DNA of 64,000 bases. Source: Manis javanica (Eukaryota > Chordata > Mammalia > Pholidota > Manidae). Position 1 is the first letter of the stretch. Each line of letters begins with the position of its first letter. The position numbers were made by a program, and so were the translations under genes. Where the stretch lies: the NCBI RefSeq assembly GCF_040802235.1, contig NC_133158.1:164211401-164275400 (forward strand), read 5' to 3'. Of this stretch, positions 33,475 to 46,300 are shown piece by piece. The notes under the pieces are model-generated. The model was not told the DNA's origin. It searched no databases and saw only the letters and a list, made by a program, of their open reading frames with translations.

Positions 33475-34540
33475 ATTCTATGCCCAAGATCAGAAACCTA
33501 AGTAGGGCAGATTCTGGCCGCCAAGCTGGTGTTCTCTCCTGACACCACATTGCCATCTAGGAGACTGGCACGTATTAGGTTTACATCCATTATCTCTGAT
33601 CTAAAGACCACCACTGTGCAGGAGGCGTTAATGACCCCCACTGAAAAATGAGAGGTCCCACAGTGAAGGCTGGAGCTGCAGCCTGGAGGCCCCAACTCCA
33701 GAGCCCACTCTGGCTCCAGGACAACTTTTCTTGTTCTCATTTCAATAGACTGGGCGGCACATCACCGTGAGTGAGACAGAATTCAACTCCATCCATCACA
33801 TTATGGAAGTCCGCACCATCACTTTGGGACAGCGTGAATGAGAAGGACTATTTAGAATCAACACTTAGGCCCTTGGGCATCCAGCAGTGATTCTGATAGA
33901 ACTTGGATACTCAAACTTGCATACATTCTTTAAATATGGCTCGCGGGCCCTCACGCACCTGCCCACCAGGCCTCCACAAGCCAGCTTCAGGCCTGGTCTT
34001 TCACGTGGGATGGAAGCTGGAGGCTGGTTGCTGTCCACACAGCCCTGCTAGAAACCGGTTCCCAGGAACAGTCTATTCTCTAGCTTTTTTTCATCAACTA
34101 ATCGCAAACTCTAAAATCTACATTTCGTTTTACTGTGAGGCTGTTTTGACTGTGTAAAGAAACCACCTGTGTTTTAGTTTTGGGGTGGAACTCTTGATTC
34201 AATTCAGTTTTCAGGCATCTTTCACAATCTGGCAGCCAGTGTAATTCTCCCTGGGTCTTGCCTCTTGTACCTCATCTGCTGACAAACACACAGCAGCTCA
34301 AGGGAGATGTTTTAGTGCATAGGAAACAGATGGTCTTGCTGACCAAAGACTATGGCATCTCTGATTTGGAGCCAAGATAATTATTTTAGTTAGGGATGAC
34401 ATAGTAACATGACTACTTTTAAAAAGCAATAAAAATTTCAAATCACTGTATGTAGACCTAAATGTCCTTGGAGTTTTTCCTATTCCTGATCTCAAGTAAA
34501 AACATAATGAGAAAAACTGCTGTTGATAATTGCTCATTTT
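33475..34540. other. no gene recognised
   Basis: Short open frames at 33498-33740 (minus) and 33903-34157 (plus) lack splice context and family resemblance. Confidence 0.35.
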
Positions 34541-34544
34541 GACA

Positions 34545-34770
34545 GGTTACCATTATCATCACTATTGCTATGCCTCACAACTCCCCAAGTCCTTTCACAG
34601 TCATATTTAATCCTCACAACAGCCCTGTGAAGGGCGGGTTAAGAATTATCAACCTCATTTTATACAAGGAAATAAGCTCAGAGAAGTCTTTGCATTCCTT
34701 GCTCACACTCCCTGTGGCCACAATTGTACAGAGGGGAAATGAGATTAAACTCCTAAATCAGTAAGTTGCC
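34545..34770 (-). repeat. MIR SINE
   Basis: TTTAATCCTCACAACAGCCC, ATTTTATACAAGGAAATAAG and GAGATTAAACTCCTAAATCA fit the reverse-oriented MIR consensus. Confidence 0.75.
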
Positions 34771-35356
34771 ATAACAGACCTTGACTTTATCTGCATTGTT
34801 TTTTCAAACTGCTCTTCCCAAAGTCCTAATAAAGCTCAGATATTTAGAGACACTTCATCATATAATTTAAGCATCAGGAAAGAGGTAACAGAATTTCTGG
34901 GCTGGAAGGGGTTCTTGAACTGACCACCTAGTGCTAACACACTGGCTTACAGGTGAGGTCCAAGAGCAGCATCTTGCCCTTTTCCAGGGTCCATCCCCGG
35001 CTGCTCCTTAGATGGGCCACCGGTGTTACCACTGTCTTGTGAGTTTTGCCACTTCTGACCCCCCTCCCCAGCAACAATGTGGTCACACCCCATCGCTACT
35101 TACAACAGAACTCACGGCTGGAGCACAGCTAGGCTTGGACGCCAGCGCCTTTGGCCTGGTACACAGGCTGCTGCCCAGCCCCCTCCGTGGGGCTCAGGCT
35201 GGGCTCCCTCACGGGACCCTTAGACACCAACAGATGGCCCCATCCCTCCTGGGAACCTGCATTTACTTTCCTGTTACTTGCTTGTGCTCACTTTTCTATC
35301 TCAGGACTGAGGCAAGTTGTTCTACCTATGTCTCAAATAAGCCTCCACTCCAGAAG
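34771..35356. other. no gene recognised
   Basis: Mildly GC-rich around 35000-35260 but with no recognisable exon. Confidence 0.35.
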
Positions 35357-36465
35357 ATTAAAATTCAGTTATGAAATCTCTTTGAAACTCTTCCAATGTT
35401 TTGAGTATATACCCAGAAGTGGAATTGCCAGATTCCATGATAGTTCTATTTTTAAAATTTTTTTGAGGAACCATCATCACGTTTTCTATAGCGGCTGTAC
35501 CGTTTTACATTCCCAGCAGTTCACAAGGGTTCTGATTTCTCCACATTTATTTCTTCATAGTAGCCAGCCTAATAGGTGTGAGGTAGTTTTCATTTCCTCT
35601 TTCCTAATGATTAGCAGTTGAGTACATCTTACTGGCCATTTGTGTATCTTCTTTGGAGAAATGTCTGTTCAAGTCCTTGCCCACTTTTGAATTGGGTCGT
35701 TGTTCATAGCAGCATCATTATTCACAGTAGGTAACACATGGTAACAATCTAAATATCCATCACAGGATGAATGAACAAAAACTCTACATAAAGTGGAGTA
35801 TGTAGTTCATGATGCATGATCAAAACTGAAGTTTCTGTGATTTGACTGCCCTTACACTGTTCACCATGTAAGAACTTATTCACTATGTAAGAACTTGTTC
35901 GTTACGCTTCAGAAGATTGGAGACTGTTGAGAATTAGGCTTGGGGTTGATTAATGATTGTGCATTGAGTCCCCTATACAGAATTTTATTGTTGTTAATAA
36001 CCATTTGATCAATAAATATGAGAGATGCCCTCTCAAAAAAAAATAATAAAATAAAATAAAGTGGAGTATGATTCAGCCTCCAAAAGGAAAGATGTTCTGA
36101 TCCACGCTACAACATGGATGAACCTTGAGGACATTATGCTGATAGAAATGAGCTGGTCACACACATAAATACTGTATGACTCCACTTACATGAGATACTA
36201 GAGTGGTCAAAAGCATAGAGAAAGAGAAGAGAATGTTGGTTGCCAGGCACTAAGGGGAAGGGGACTGGGGAGTTACCTTAATGGGTAGAGTTTTGGTTTC
36301 AGAAGATGAAGAGAGTTCTGGAGATGAATGGTGGTGATGGGGCTGTACAACATTATGAATGTACTTTGTGCCACCAGAGTGTATGTTTAAAAATGATTAA
36401 GACAGTAAGTTTTATGTTATGTGTATTTTACCACACTAAAATATTGTTTTAAAAAATAAATAAAA
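35357..36465 (+). mobile_element. L1 3' end with 5' inversion, split by a younger retroposon
   Basis: The part at about 35357-35700 is L1 ORF2 C-terminal text on the minus strand (reverse of a segment ending in the CCACTTTTGAATTGGG area). From about 35703 the L1 continues in plus orientation (GTTCATAGCAGCATCATTAT) to the 3' end near 36465. The two parts are adjacent in a normal L1, so this is the 5' inversion pattern left by twin priming. Confidence 0.8.
35803..36055 (+). mobile_element. short retroposon (family R2) with 15-bp target duplication
   Basis: A 253-base insert interrupts the L1 and is flanked by an exact 15-base repeat ATAAAGTGGAGTATG (35788-35802 and 36056-36070). It ends with AATAAATATGAGAGATGCC followed by CTCTC and an A-rich tail. 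It contains AATAAA close to the tail, so it looks like a polymerase II-type 3' end mobilised by L1. The internal text CCATGTAAGAACTTATT is partly repeated. Confidence 0.9.
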
Positions 36466-36774
36466 GGACTCCGGAACCAGACTGAAGCAGGCACCACTGA
36501 CCAAAGACAGAACATTTTCAACTTCAATAAAGATAATTGCAAAGGACTGAAATATTGAAATACATCAAGTATGATTAAATCTGATACTAAAAAATACAAT
36601 AATGGTTCCAGTTAAATAAAAAAATAAGCAAACTGGTCCCCTTCAGAGGGTGACAAGGAGCAAACTTCATTATCTTGAAAGCCGGTAAGGGACTTGAGTC
36701 TTTACTCTGCCTTATCCATATGAAACATGCCACCGGGTAACAAATAGCAGAAGAAGGGAAACGTACTTTTGCTT
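36466..36774. other. no gene recognised
   Basis: No family or exon was recognised. Confidence 0.4.
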
Positions 36775-37790
36775 TTCTTAACAGATAAAACTGGCATATA
36801 ACCTATTAGTTTCAAATGCACAACATGACTTGATGTGTGTATACACTACAAAGTAATTACGGCAAGTCTGTCACCCATCACCATGCAGCTGAGCCCCTTC
36901 ACTCATCTCACCCACTCCCCAACCCTCTTCCCCTCTGATGACTACCAATCTGTTCTTTTTTTGTCTGTTTCTAGATTCCACATAAAACTAGAACCATAAT
37001 TTTTGTCTTCCTCTGACTTAACTTCGCTTAGCATAATGCCCTCAAGATTACGTTGCTACAAATGGCAAGATCTCATTCTTTTTTATGGCTAATATCCCAT
37101 TATGTATATATATATATATATATATGCCGCATCTTATCCACTCATCCAATAATGGGCATTTATGTTGTTTCTGTATCTTGTAAATAATGCTGCAATGAAC
37201 ATGGGAGAGCATGTATCTTTCTGAATTACTGTCCTCATTTTCTTCAGAAAAATACCCCAAAGTGGAATACCGTAAGATGCTGGATCATACGGCAGTTCTG
37301 GGTCTCTGAGGGCCCTCCACACTGTCTCCCACAGTGGCTGCACCGGTTCCCACCAACACTGCATCAGGGTTCCATTTTCTCCACATTCTTGCCAACACTT
37401 GGTATTTCTTGTTTTTATAATAGCCATTCTAACAGGTGTGAGGCGATAGCTCAGTTTTTGGTTTTGATTTGCATTTCCCTGATAATTAGTGGTGTGGAAC
37501 ATTTCACGTGCCTATTAGCTATTTGCTTAACTTCTTTGGAAAACTGTATATTTAGATCTTCTGCCCATTATTTAATCAGACTGTTTTTGCTATTGAGCTG
37601 TTCTGAGTTAAATATTTTGGATATTAACCCCTTTTTAGATGTACGATTTGCAAATATTTTCTCCCAGTCAGTAAGTTGCCTTTTTATTTTGTGGATGATG
37701 TCCTTTGCTGTGCAGCTTTTTAGTTTGATGTAGTCCCACCTGCTCATTACCCGTATTTGTTGCTGGAAATGTTTCTTTCCGGAAGCATTC
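36775..37790 (-). mobile_element. L1 3' end, minus orientation
   Basis: Minus-strand translation at 37134-37502 contains the L1 ORF2 end ([20 protein letters not shown]). The 3' part lies at 36780-37100, including a short TA run. Confidence 0.88.
37105..37125. repeat. (TA)n run
   Basis: About ten TA units inside the L1. Confidence 0.9.
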
Positions 37791-38489
37791 CAGTTCTAAG
37801 TTAAAGATTATCAGAAGAGCAGCATGTCGTAACTCATGTGTATGAATGAATCTAGACACACTGAGCCCCCACTGCTAATACCACCTGACAACAGATGAGA
37901 TGTGTTTCCTGACCAAAGAACCCAGCGTCTCTCCAGTGTTGCCAAAGGGAAGGGGCCTGAGTTTGATCAAGCCTCTGGAACTAGAGAACAGAGAAACAGC
38001 TGAAGTGTACCAGGAGTGTGCAACCAGCAACTTCCAGAGTGTGGGAACAGCAGTCAAGTGGCCTCAGGGTCTTTGACAAGTTGTAGGGAATAGAAAGGGA
38101 TGGAGTTGAGCCAGAAGATTAAAAGAGACTCAAAGGCTGACTTAAAAAAAGAAAAATAACAATACCAAACCTTAGTGTCTAGGGCTGTACACCTGAGTGA
38201 CAAACTATGAAGGAACACAAGGAAGCATCATACACGTGGTCACTTTCAGAGGGGAGGAGGGGCTGTGATGGGGCACGTGCAGGAGCTTCTGGAGAGGCTG
38301 CCAGTTCCTGACTTGGACGGTAGTTTCAAGGGTGATCTGCCTTGTAGGACTCATTAAACTCATGTAGCCTATGAGGTATTTTTTATCTGTTTTAAAACAG
38401 TTTACAATAGAAATGTTTAAAAACAAAAAACTCAGTTTTCCTAGTCACATATACCTGCTTGAGATTGCTGCTGTTTTAGGAGAGTAGCT
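37791..38489. other. no gene recognised
   Basis: No exon or assignable repeat was recognised. Confidence 0.35.
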
Positions 38490-38735
38490 CAGAAGACAGA
38501 CTTTGGTGATAAGTAAAAGTAGTTCTAATTTCCTACTGTTAATTACTAGTAGTGTGAGTTTCCATTAAGTGCTTTGCCTCTCTGAGCCCCATGTTCTTCA
38601 CCTGGAAGATGGGAATTTTATCAGTATCAAGCCCATAGGTTTGCTCTGAGGATGAAATGCACGTATAACACTTTATACAATACTTGGCATACAGTAAATG
38701 TTCAATAAAGATGAGCTATTGTTGGTATTCAAACA
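38490..38735 (+). repeat. MIR SINE
   Basis: AAGTGCTTTGCCTCTCTGAG, CTGGAAGATGGGAATTTTAT and GGCATACAGTAAATGTTCAA follow the MIR consensus in order. This is one of the better preserved MIR copies here. Confidence 0.8.
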
Positions 38736-39534
38736 TTAATGATTATAGATTAATTTAAATGGGACTTTAAATATTCTAAATATTCACAATATTTATGTTC
38801 TTAGTATTTAAAGGAAATATATTATTTATGCTCCTCTAAAATACCTATTCCCAAAACAGCTATTATAATCTCTTTCAGTGAACATATTTTTATGACAAAG
38901 CAACATCAAGAAACTAAAAATCTTACTATATATTAAAATACTTACATGGGTGTATTACTCCACAGTCTTTGACAGATGATAAATCTGATAGGAATTTTTT
39001 GAATTAGCAATTTATGACAGGTAAGAGTCTCCCTTTCAGGTCTTCTTAAACATCAACTGTTGAATAAACTTGGTTCTTGCTTTCACAGGCAACCTGAGGT
39101 TTGGGTATTTCCTTATTTCTTAAGAAGTATTTGTACATATTTCACATGTTTATATTTTCTTGTAGCTTGTGATCACAGAAGACCCATGTGCTGAGATCTG
39201 TCTTATGTGAAGTATCTTCCTGTTAATCTCTCTCCTCTTAAAAATACTAGAATTAATGTGTCACAAACATTAAAGTGTTAGCAGCCTGACCAGTTCCTGA
39301 ATATTGTAAGGAAAATAAATGATATGCTATCATTTCTGGAAATTTAGATGTGAATGAAATAACAGAGGGAGTTGGGATGATTGGATAAATCAGTGTAGCT
39401 GACTGCCTGAGGATTGTGGCAGTTGTGAAGGTGAGGTAAAATCTGTGTTTACTATCATTACTAAATCTACTTAGAAATAAAGATTTATAAGGTCTTCAAA
39501 GGGAAAAATTCAATTAAAACAAATATATCTCATT
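38736..39534. other. AT-rich intergenic sequence past the DNAJC13 poly(A) site
   Basis: No gene was recognised. Transcription of DNAJC13 is expected to end into this region. Confidence 0.45.
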
Positions 39535-40291
39535 AACAAAGCAGTCAATTCCCTTTATTTTTAAAATTTTATGTACACATATGATCTATATAATGTACAT
39601 TCAATATAGAAAGCTTTATATATTTCATAATGTATAGAACATTTCACAATTACACTTATCTTTACATAACATCTTGATATCCGTTTTTAGATTTTTAAAT
39701 TTTTTTTGCACAAGCTCCTTTTTCATTCAGTTTGGTAAAGCCAGTTACACAATACCAACATGTACTGTGAGCTCTGAGAAGGTTTATGACTGAAGAGACG
39801 ACATCAGTGAGCAGGTGCAGGGGCAAAACCTAACAGTGTTCGATGGTGGGAGGACGACAGACACGTAGACTTGATGCAGGAGAGGAAAAATACCCTTTTC
39901 CAGGGACAAGTGACTGAGCCCAAATTCTGTAGACCGTAGTTCAACTCCACAGTCATGATATTCCAAAAAAAACATTATAAAAACTAGGAAGAGAGTTTTG
40001 TCTTTTTGATTCACAGTCTTGTAAACAGATACAAAGGAACAAAATGTGCTCACATACATCAAGAAAAAAAATTCTTGTGTACCCACTTAGGTTGATCCAG
40101 AGAGTGCTTTCTTATAATGTGATATAATTAGAATCAATGACTGTTTTCCTAAATAAAAATATATTTATAGAAAAAGGATTAACACTGTCATGAAACCAGA
40201 GAAAGGCAGTAAGAGTTTGCTTCAACGTATCAGCTGGAGGAATGTGGACTGGGCACTGGCCTTTCAGCATGTATTGTCCCTCACAAATGTC
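39535..40291 (-). other. DNAJC13: DNAJC13 3' untranslated region (predicted)
   Basis: The region follows the stop codon and runs to the first good polyadenylation hexamer on the minus strand at 39554-39559. It is AT-rich with no recognisable transposon. The cleavage point is assumed 15-20 bases past the hexamer. A more distal end cannot be excluded. Confidence 0.6.
39554..39559 (-). terminator. polyadenylation signal AATAAA (candidate) for DNAJC13
   Basis: Canonical AATAAA on the minus strand, about 0.73 kb past the DNAJC13 stop codon. It is the first canonical hexamer seen downstream of the stop. Its use is inferred. Confidence 0.55.
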
Positions 40292-40398
40292 TCAAGTCTG
40301 ATAGCCAAGGTCACCTGCCTCGTGGTCTACAGGAGGTGGCAGGTTAGACATGACTGATGAGGATGTCCCTGCGGTAAGGTAGCCAGCAACTCCAGGTC
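40292..40398 (-). CDS. DNAJC13: DNAJC13 last coding exon with stop codon
   Basis: It completes the split Gly codon and reads [20 protein letters not shown], then [14 protein letters not shown] and a TGA stop at 40294-40292. The tail is proline/serine rich and probably unstructured. The acceptor is GCAG at 40402-40399. Confidence 0.97.
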
Positions 40399-43300
40399 CT
40401 GCAAGAAAGGAAAACACACCTTCCAGAGAGCAGAGTCATGTGAAAACATTGACCTTCACAAAAATATGAGAACCTGGTCAAGTACCCCATCACAAGTAAC
40501 TGATAATCTATTAGAATTATCTAAATGCAGCACTAAATATTAAAAAACAACTAGAGAGCACCCATTTTATGCTTTGCCTTTACTAGATGACAAGGTTAAA
40601 AATCATTTCAAAATTTATGCTGGACCGTAACACCAGTGTGGAAATAGAGAAAATTTTCTTCAAAAAATCCTGGGCACTGAAGGATAGGTATGTCAAATGC
40701 AAACAAAAAAAAAGAAAAAAAAGGAGCAAAAAAGGATATAAACTCTGCACTTCGTTAGCCTATCCATGAGTCCTACTTGATGAAATTCCCAACAAAAACA
40801 TTGCTATCAACATTCTAGTTAACGTTATTTTCATTTGGTGCAAAGAAATGCTATTACGACAAGTAACACCAAATGAACAAGGTCTCTGAGAAAGAAAAGG
40901 AAGGCCTGGACATCTGTCCTAGGGCAGAATAAGAATGCTATGGGAAAAGGTGTCAGTATGTCTTCCCTGAGTCGGCCTCTGCTGCACGAAAGTGCTACAA
41001 ATGCTAGCATATGTCAAGGTGTGTCTTATAAGCACATAACAGCTTTAGCCCTCTAGTTTACTTAAACATTGCAGAGACAATTACATCTCAGAAACACTGT
41101 ACAAACCTGCAGAGACCTTGCAAGAGACACTGTGGCATCGTACTGCACACTGAGCAATACTTTGAGCTGAAATCGCAGGAAACAAGGCAAACAGCTTTAG
41201 AACATTGAAGGGTTAAAGACTAAAAAGGCAGTGGAAGCAGCATGCATTTAGCAAAGCGGTTCTCTACCTGCTTCAGAGAGCTACACAGAAGTTAGCAGGC
41301 TGCCTGGCAGAGCGGATCTAAAGCCCGCTCCTGAGGTGAAGGGGACTGCTGCCAGTTAGAAGGGAAGGAGAGACACCTGAGGGGAAAAAAGAAATGTAAG
41401 CAGCAAGGGAAGTTGTGAGGAAATGCAGACAGCAAAGCAGTTTGGTGAAGGCTGAGGCATAAAGGGACTTATGTAGGACAAAAGGGGCACAATTCAGATT
41501 CCTCTTGTTTTTCACCTTACCAGTACTGATATCAAGGATGTGAAATGGCTTATACCATGGGGCAGACATTCTGCACCTTGTGTAGTTACACAGAGACAAC
41601 TCAGTTGTCTGCATGAGTTGTAACGTGCCAACCAGAGCATCCAGGCCCTTAGAACCTTGAACTTGGCAAACTTTGAAAAAGCACTTTCCCTTTTTAGGGC
41701 CCTGTGGGCCTGCATTTATCACCTCCTGCCTTCTGCCAGTCAGGGCTCCAGGTCTTCCACAGACTGCTCAGGAAAAAGACCAGGAGATCAACACACACCC
41801 CCTCTAAGTGGCGGCTCGAGCTACAGTGCCCCACTGGTACATCACCTCCCACCAACCTATCACTCTGTGAACCTCAGCAGCAGGGTCACTAGACAGATAC
41901 CAAGTAGGCCTCATCAAGATGTAACCCTTCAGAAGAAACCCCAAACTCTCCAACTGGTAAAGTTCCTGTGCACTTCTGATGGTGGGCTCCACCTGACTCA
42001 CATCAAACAAATAGTACGAGACCAAATCATGAATGTTACACATAGAAAACAGACTTAAGGCTATGGTTCACCACCTGTGAGCTGAGGCACTCCGGGACAA
42101 ATTCACAGGGGCACTGTAAAAATTTTAAACTTGAGAGAAGCAGCAACATCTGTTAGGCACTATACAACAACTACTTTTAAGTCATCTGGACATAATTACT
42201 TAATAAACTTAACTATTAGGTATTTCTATTGGCCTAGCGGTAGATGGCGGAAAAAAAATCACTAGGATATTAAGGGCACTGTGAATGGAGGAAGTTTGGG
42301 AACCTCTGGGCTAAAATTAAATTGTGAAATGATGGGCCCAGGATTATCTGTAAGAGACTGAATTCCAGCCCCACCATTTGCCTCTTTAAGAAAGACAAAT
42401 TGATTCCTGAATATTTCTTTAGTGAGATCTGAGATACTCTCTCCCTCACACGCCTGGCCTCTCCTGAGGACATGTCTGGTTCTAGGGGCCAGAGGTACAG
42501 TCTGCTCCTGAGGATGGGACAGAGCATTTGTGTTTGCCAGAGAAAGGTGGGGGGCAAGAGCAGGGGCTGCCAGAAATGGGGCATGTGGTAAACTGCACGA
42601 TACTGTCCAACTTACAAGGAACCAGATGGGAAATTAACAAAGAATCCCACAAAATGGAGTTGTCTGCAGTGAAGTAGTGGAAGGACATGGGCTTCGGTAA
42701 AAACAAACAGGAGACTTTCAGCCAGGAGAATAAGAAAAAGAAGCCCCGCCTTAGCCATCAGTGTCCTCCCGGAAACTGACACTGGCCTGAGGGAACCCTC
42801 CCTAACAGTGCTCACAGTGCAGTCTTGCGGGGGTGGGGGGTGGGTATAAAAGTAACAAACGGTAATAAAAGCCAACTCTGTAAAAAACTAATGGGTAAGC
42901 TGGAGAAGAGGCCCAAGAACTGCACCCTCTCCCTCCATTTAATGACCTTAGGGAGCCAAGCTAACTATTCCCCATGTTTCTAATTAGATGAATTATATAT
43001 TTCAAAGTCCTTCATCTCCAACTCCAGCCCCTAAAACCATGCTCACTGTGGCCTGCTTCTCTTCCTTTCCCAGCTGTTCCTTCTTTCTCTACTGATTCTC
43101 TAGCTGAAGTAAAGCTTGTCAGCACCAATCTCTTCTTGAACCTAATGAATGGCTGAGTAACCATTAGTGACCCTGGTCAATGAGCAACTGCAGCTTATCT
43201 ACATCACAGGTAAAATCCACTGAGGCACTTTCACTAAGTGTGTATCATAAAACAATATGCCAGGCTAGAGAGCCTACGGAACTAGGCAGTCTCATCTCAA

Positions 43301-46300
43301 TTTACCAGCACTAAATAAGCCTGCCTAGGACAGTTTAATTTTGACCTCCAATTCTGAACATATGACTGAATGACATCTTCTTAGCAGCCGAGGAGAAGAA
43401 AACCATAAATGTATTTTTGGTCATTCTTACTTTGAAATAGTAACACTCCTTTCTCTCTCCCCATCTTCTAAACAAAATCCACTAACAGCTGACCCTTGAA
43501 CAACTTGGGTTTGAACTGCAAGGGAACGCTTACATGTGGATTTTTTTTTCAATAAAACGTTGGAAATTTTTTTGAGATTTGCGACAATTTGGAAAAGCAT
43601 TTTCTTTTCTCTAGCTTACTTTAAGAATATAGTAATACATATAATATACAAAATATGGGTTACTGGACTGTATGTATGTTACTGGCAAAGCTTCCAGTCA
43701 ACAGCAGTATATTAGTAATTAAGTTTTGTTGGAGTCAAAAGTTAATATACAAAATTTTGACTGCACAGCTGGGTTGGCGCCCCTAACCCCCTCTCTGTTC
43801 ATGGGTCAACTGTACTTGCTAAACTCATCCACAACTATCACTTAGAAGAAAAGGCTAGTGATTTGTAATTGCACAGTACCTCACTTCATTTGCAGTTGCT
43901 TAGAGAGGAGATGGGTACAATCTGAATGTTCTCAAGATTGAGGGTAGTATAGGATAAATCCTAATTAATTAAAATTCCAATTTAACATAAGATTATATAA
44001 TAATCTATTCCATGAAGTTCCCATAATGGGATTTTACCATTATTAGAAGTACTCAACCCTTTTATCAAACACATGACACACATCAATGGAAAAGCTCAAA
44101 TGCAAGAAAAGATAGTAATCGGTAACTCAAGCAATGAGTACAGATCAATCCAATTTTAGCACTTTAATCCTTTAAATGGAGCTAGTCCTTCCAAACAGAA
44201 CCAACTAGAGCTGATGGGAAAATCTTCTCAAACAACTAATATCTCAACAAAAGAACAATCCAGATTAACAATGTGCTAACAACTGGACACTTCCAGGGAC
44301 AACACAGCTCAGAGCCGGTCCGGACTGCCTCATGTGGATGTGTCAGCTGGTGCCTTCGGAATGGCCACTTCCAGGTTGGTAACTATACGACTATCCCCTC
44401 CAGCAGCTTTGTAGAGAACCTGCTGCCTCTTCAGCCACCCAAAGGACGTGAAGAAATCTGCAGACTCCAGCTTTTCTCTCCTCCAACCTTCTTCCAGCCA
44501 CTATAGCTCATCACAGCTATTCTCACACACCACTCAGAAGCCACCGCAGGGATCCAAGTAAAAGGAAAGGCAGAAACAGGAAACATTTTACTTCCTGTCC
44601 ATTTTTCTAGAGTTACTGGGGAATCTGGATATGGGTGAGGACCACAAGATTTATAAAGGAAATCCAGGTCTTTGAAGATAAATCCCGATCTCTTCTGTAT
44701 TCTAACCACAGACCTTCCTGCCCACAGCCTGTTAGTACGGCAAAAAGCCGCTCAAGTCTTGTGTTCTGCCGATCAAGTCAATGAGTGCCACGTACAATGA
44801 AGAAGAAAAAGAGTTAGAAGAGCCTTCCCATAGGGAAGCTTATAATACACATCTTACTATTCTTCAGAGCCAAATTTTAAATAAGCAGTTTCTCTCAGCT
44901 GGTCTGAGAGTAAATAAGGCAGACTATCTGGTCATAATATCCTCATACACAAAGTAATGAATGTAATGCCACAAAAATGTGGTTATATAAACTTTTGGAA
45001 AAAGTCTAGTAAGTGAAGTTTTTAGTGTGCCTACAAGAACATACTCTTACTTAGCAGCTACAGCATTACCTCAAATTTGAAAGAAAGACTGGGAACAGAC
45101 TAAAACAATATTCTAGGTATTTCTCTCCATGGAAATCACAGGCCAGGAGACAGCAAAGTCAGAAGGGAGACCTGTGACGCTCTGTACCTAATGTGCACAC
45201 AGCACCAGCAGTCAGAGCACCAGGTGTTTACAAACTTTAGGGCTCTGCTTATAAACTTTAGTGGATTTATGTTAAAGTGGTCACAGAGAAGGAAAAAAGT
45301 CTAAGCAGAGTCTAAAATTAAAGCCAACCAAAACTTTCTCTGAAGTCTCTATTTTTGAATATTCAAAATTTAGTCTTCATGACTTATAAACTTTCATATG
45401 AGCAATCAGGATTATCACCACAATCACACTAGTATGAAAAACACTGGGTACTAATTTTTTTCTCTCAATTTACCTGCATCATCTCTGGTTAGACGAGGAT
45501 ACAGGGCTGACTTTTTAATATACTACCATTACAGGAAGACAGCAAGAACCACCTCATATTCTTAAGGGTCATTTCAAACTGAAAACATTTATTCCAGAGA
45601 CCATATTTCATTTTCAGCATATAGTAATAAGATAATGTGACTTCTTTTTAAACAGAAGCCAGTATGAAAACGAGTATTCTAAAATTACTACGCAGTTAGT
45701 GTGTCAAATGGATAAATGTCCTGAACTTCAAAAGTGTATTATCTTTTGATCCCTAAGCAATAAAACATCCTTTCCTTTCAGGTAGCCCCACATTTCCTCC
45801 CACGAGAGGAAGCAAACCTTAAATATTTAGTAAAACTGTAGGTTAATCACTGGAGATCCAGAAGAAAACATTTCACATATAAGTATACATATTTGGGAGC
45901 TTCAAGCCATTATTTTGACAAAATGTTTCTGATACTTATTTCTGAGTAGACATCTTTCCACTCTTTTCATCTGTTTCAAGATAAACATTTCAATACCGTC
46001 ATGCTCCAAATATAACCTATGGCACCATTAATTAAGTGGATCCAGACCAAGCAGAGTCCACGTCTCACTCAGCACAACAGCACCTCACACGCTGTCCAGG
46101 GCTGAACCCAGAGGCCCACTGCGTGTCCGCAGCACCTCCAGAACAAGCTAGTAGCCTAAGGAGACACCCTGAATGCTCTTTTCAGTCTAGTCAGGGCAAA
46201 AGGAAGGCTCAGGTGGCTTTTGCCATATGTCTCTGGGTGACCAATTAAGTGTGGTTTACCTGTGAGGTATCCTGCTGTTTGTGACTCAGAAATAAACAAA

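Noticed and set aside
35012-35621. Plus-strand open frames of 120 and 156 codons
   Set aside because: The right half is antisense L1 ORF2 text and the left half has no recognisable domain.
41318-42058. Overlapping open frames on both strands in the last DNAJC13 intron (up to 134 codons)
   Set aside because: They overlap each other, show no family resemblance and have no supporting splice or start context.
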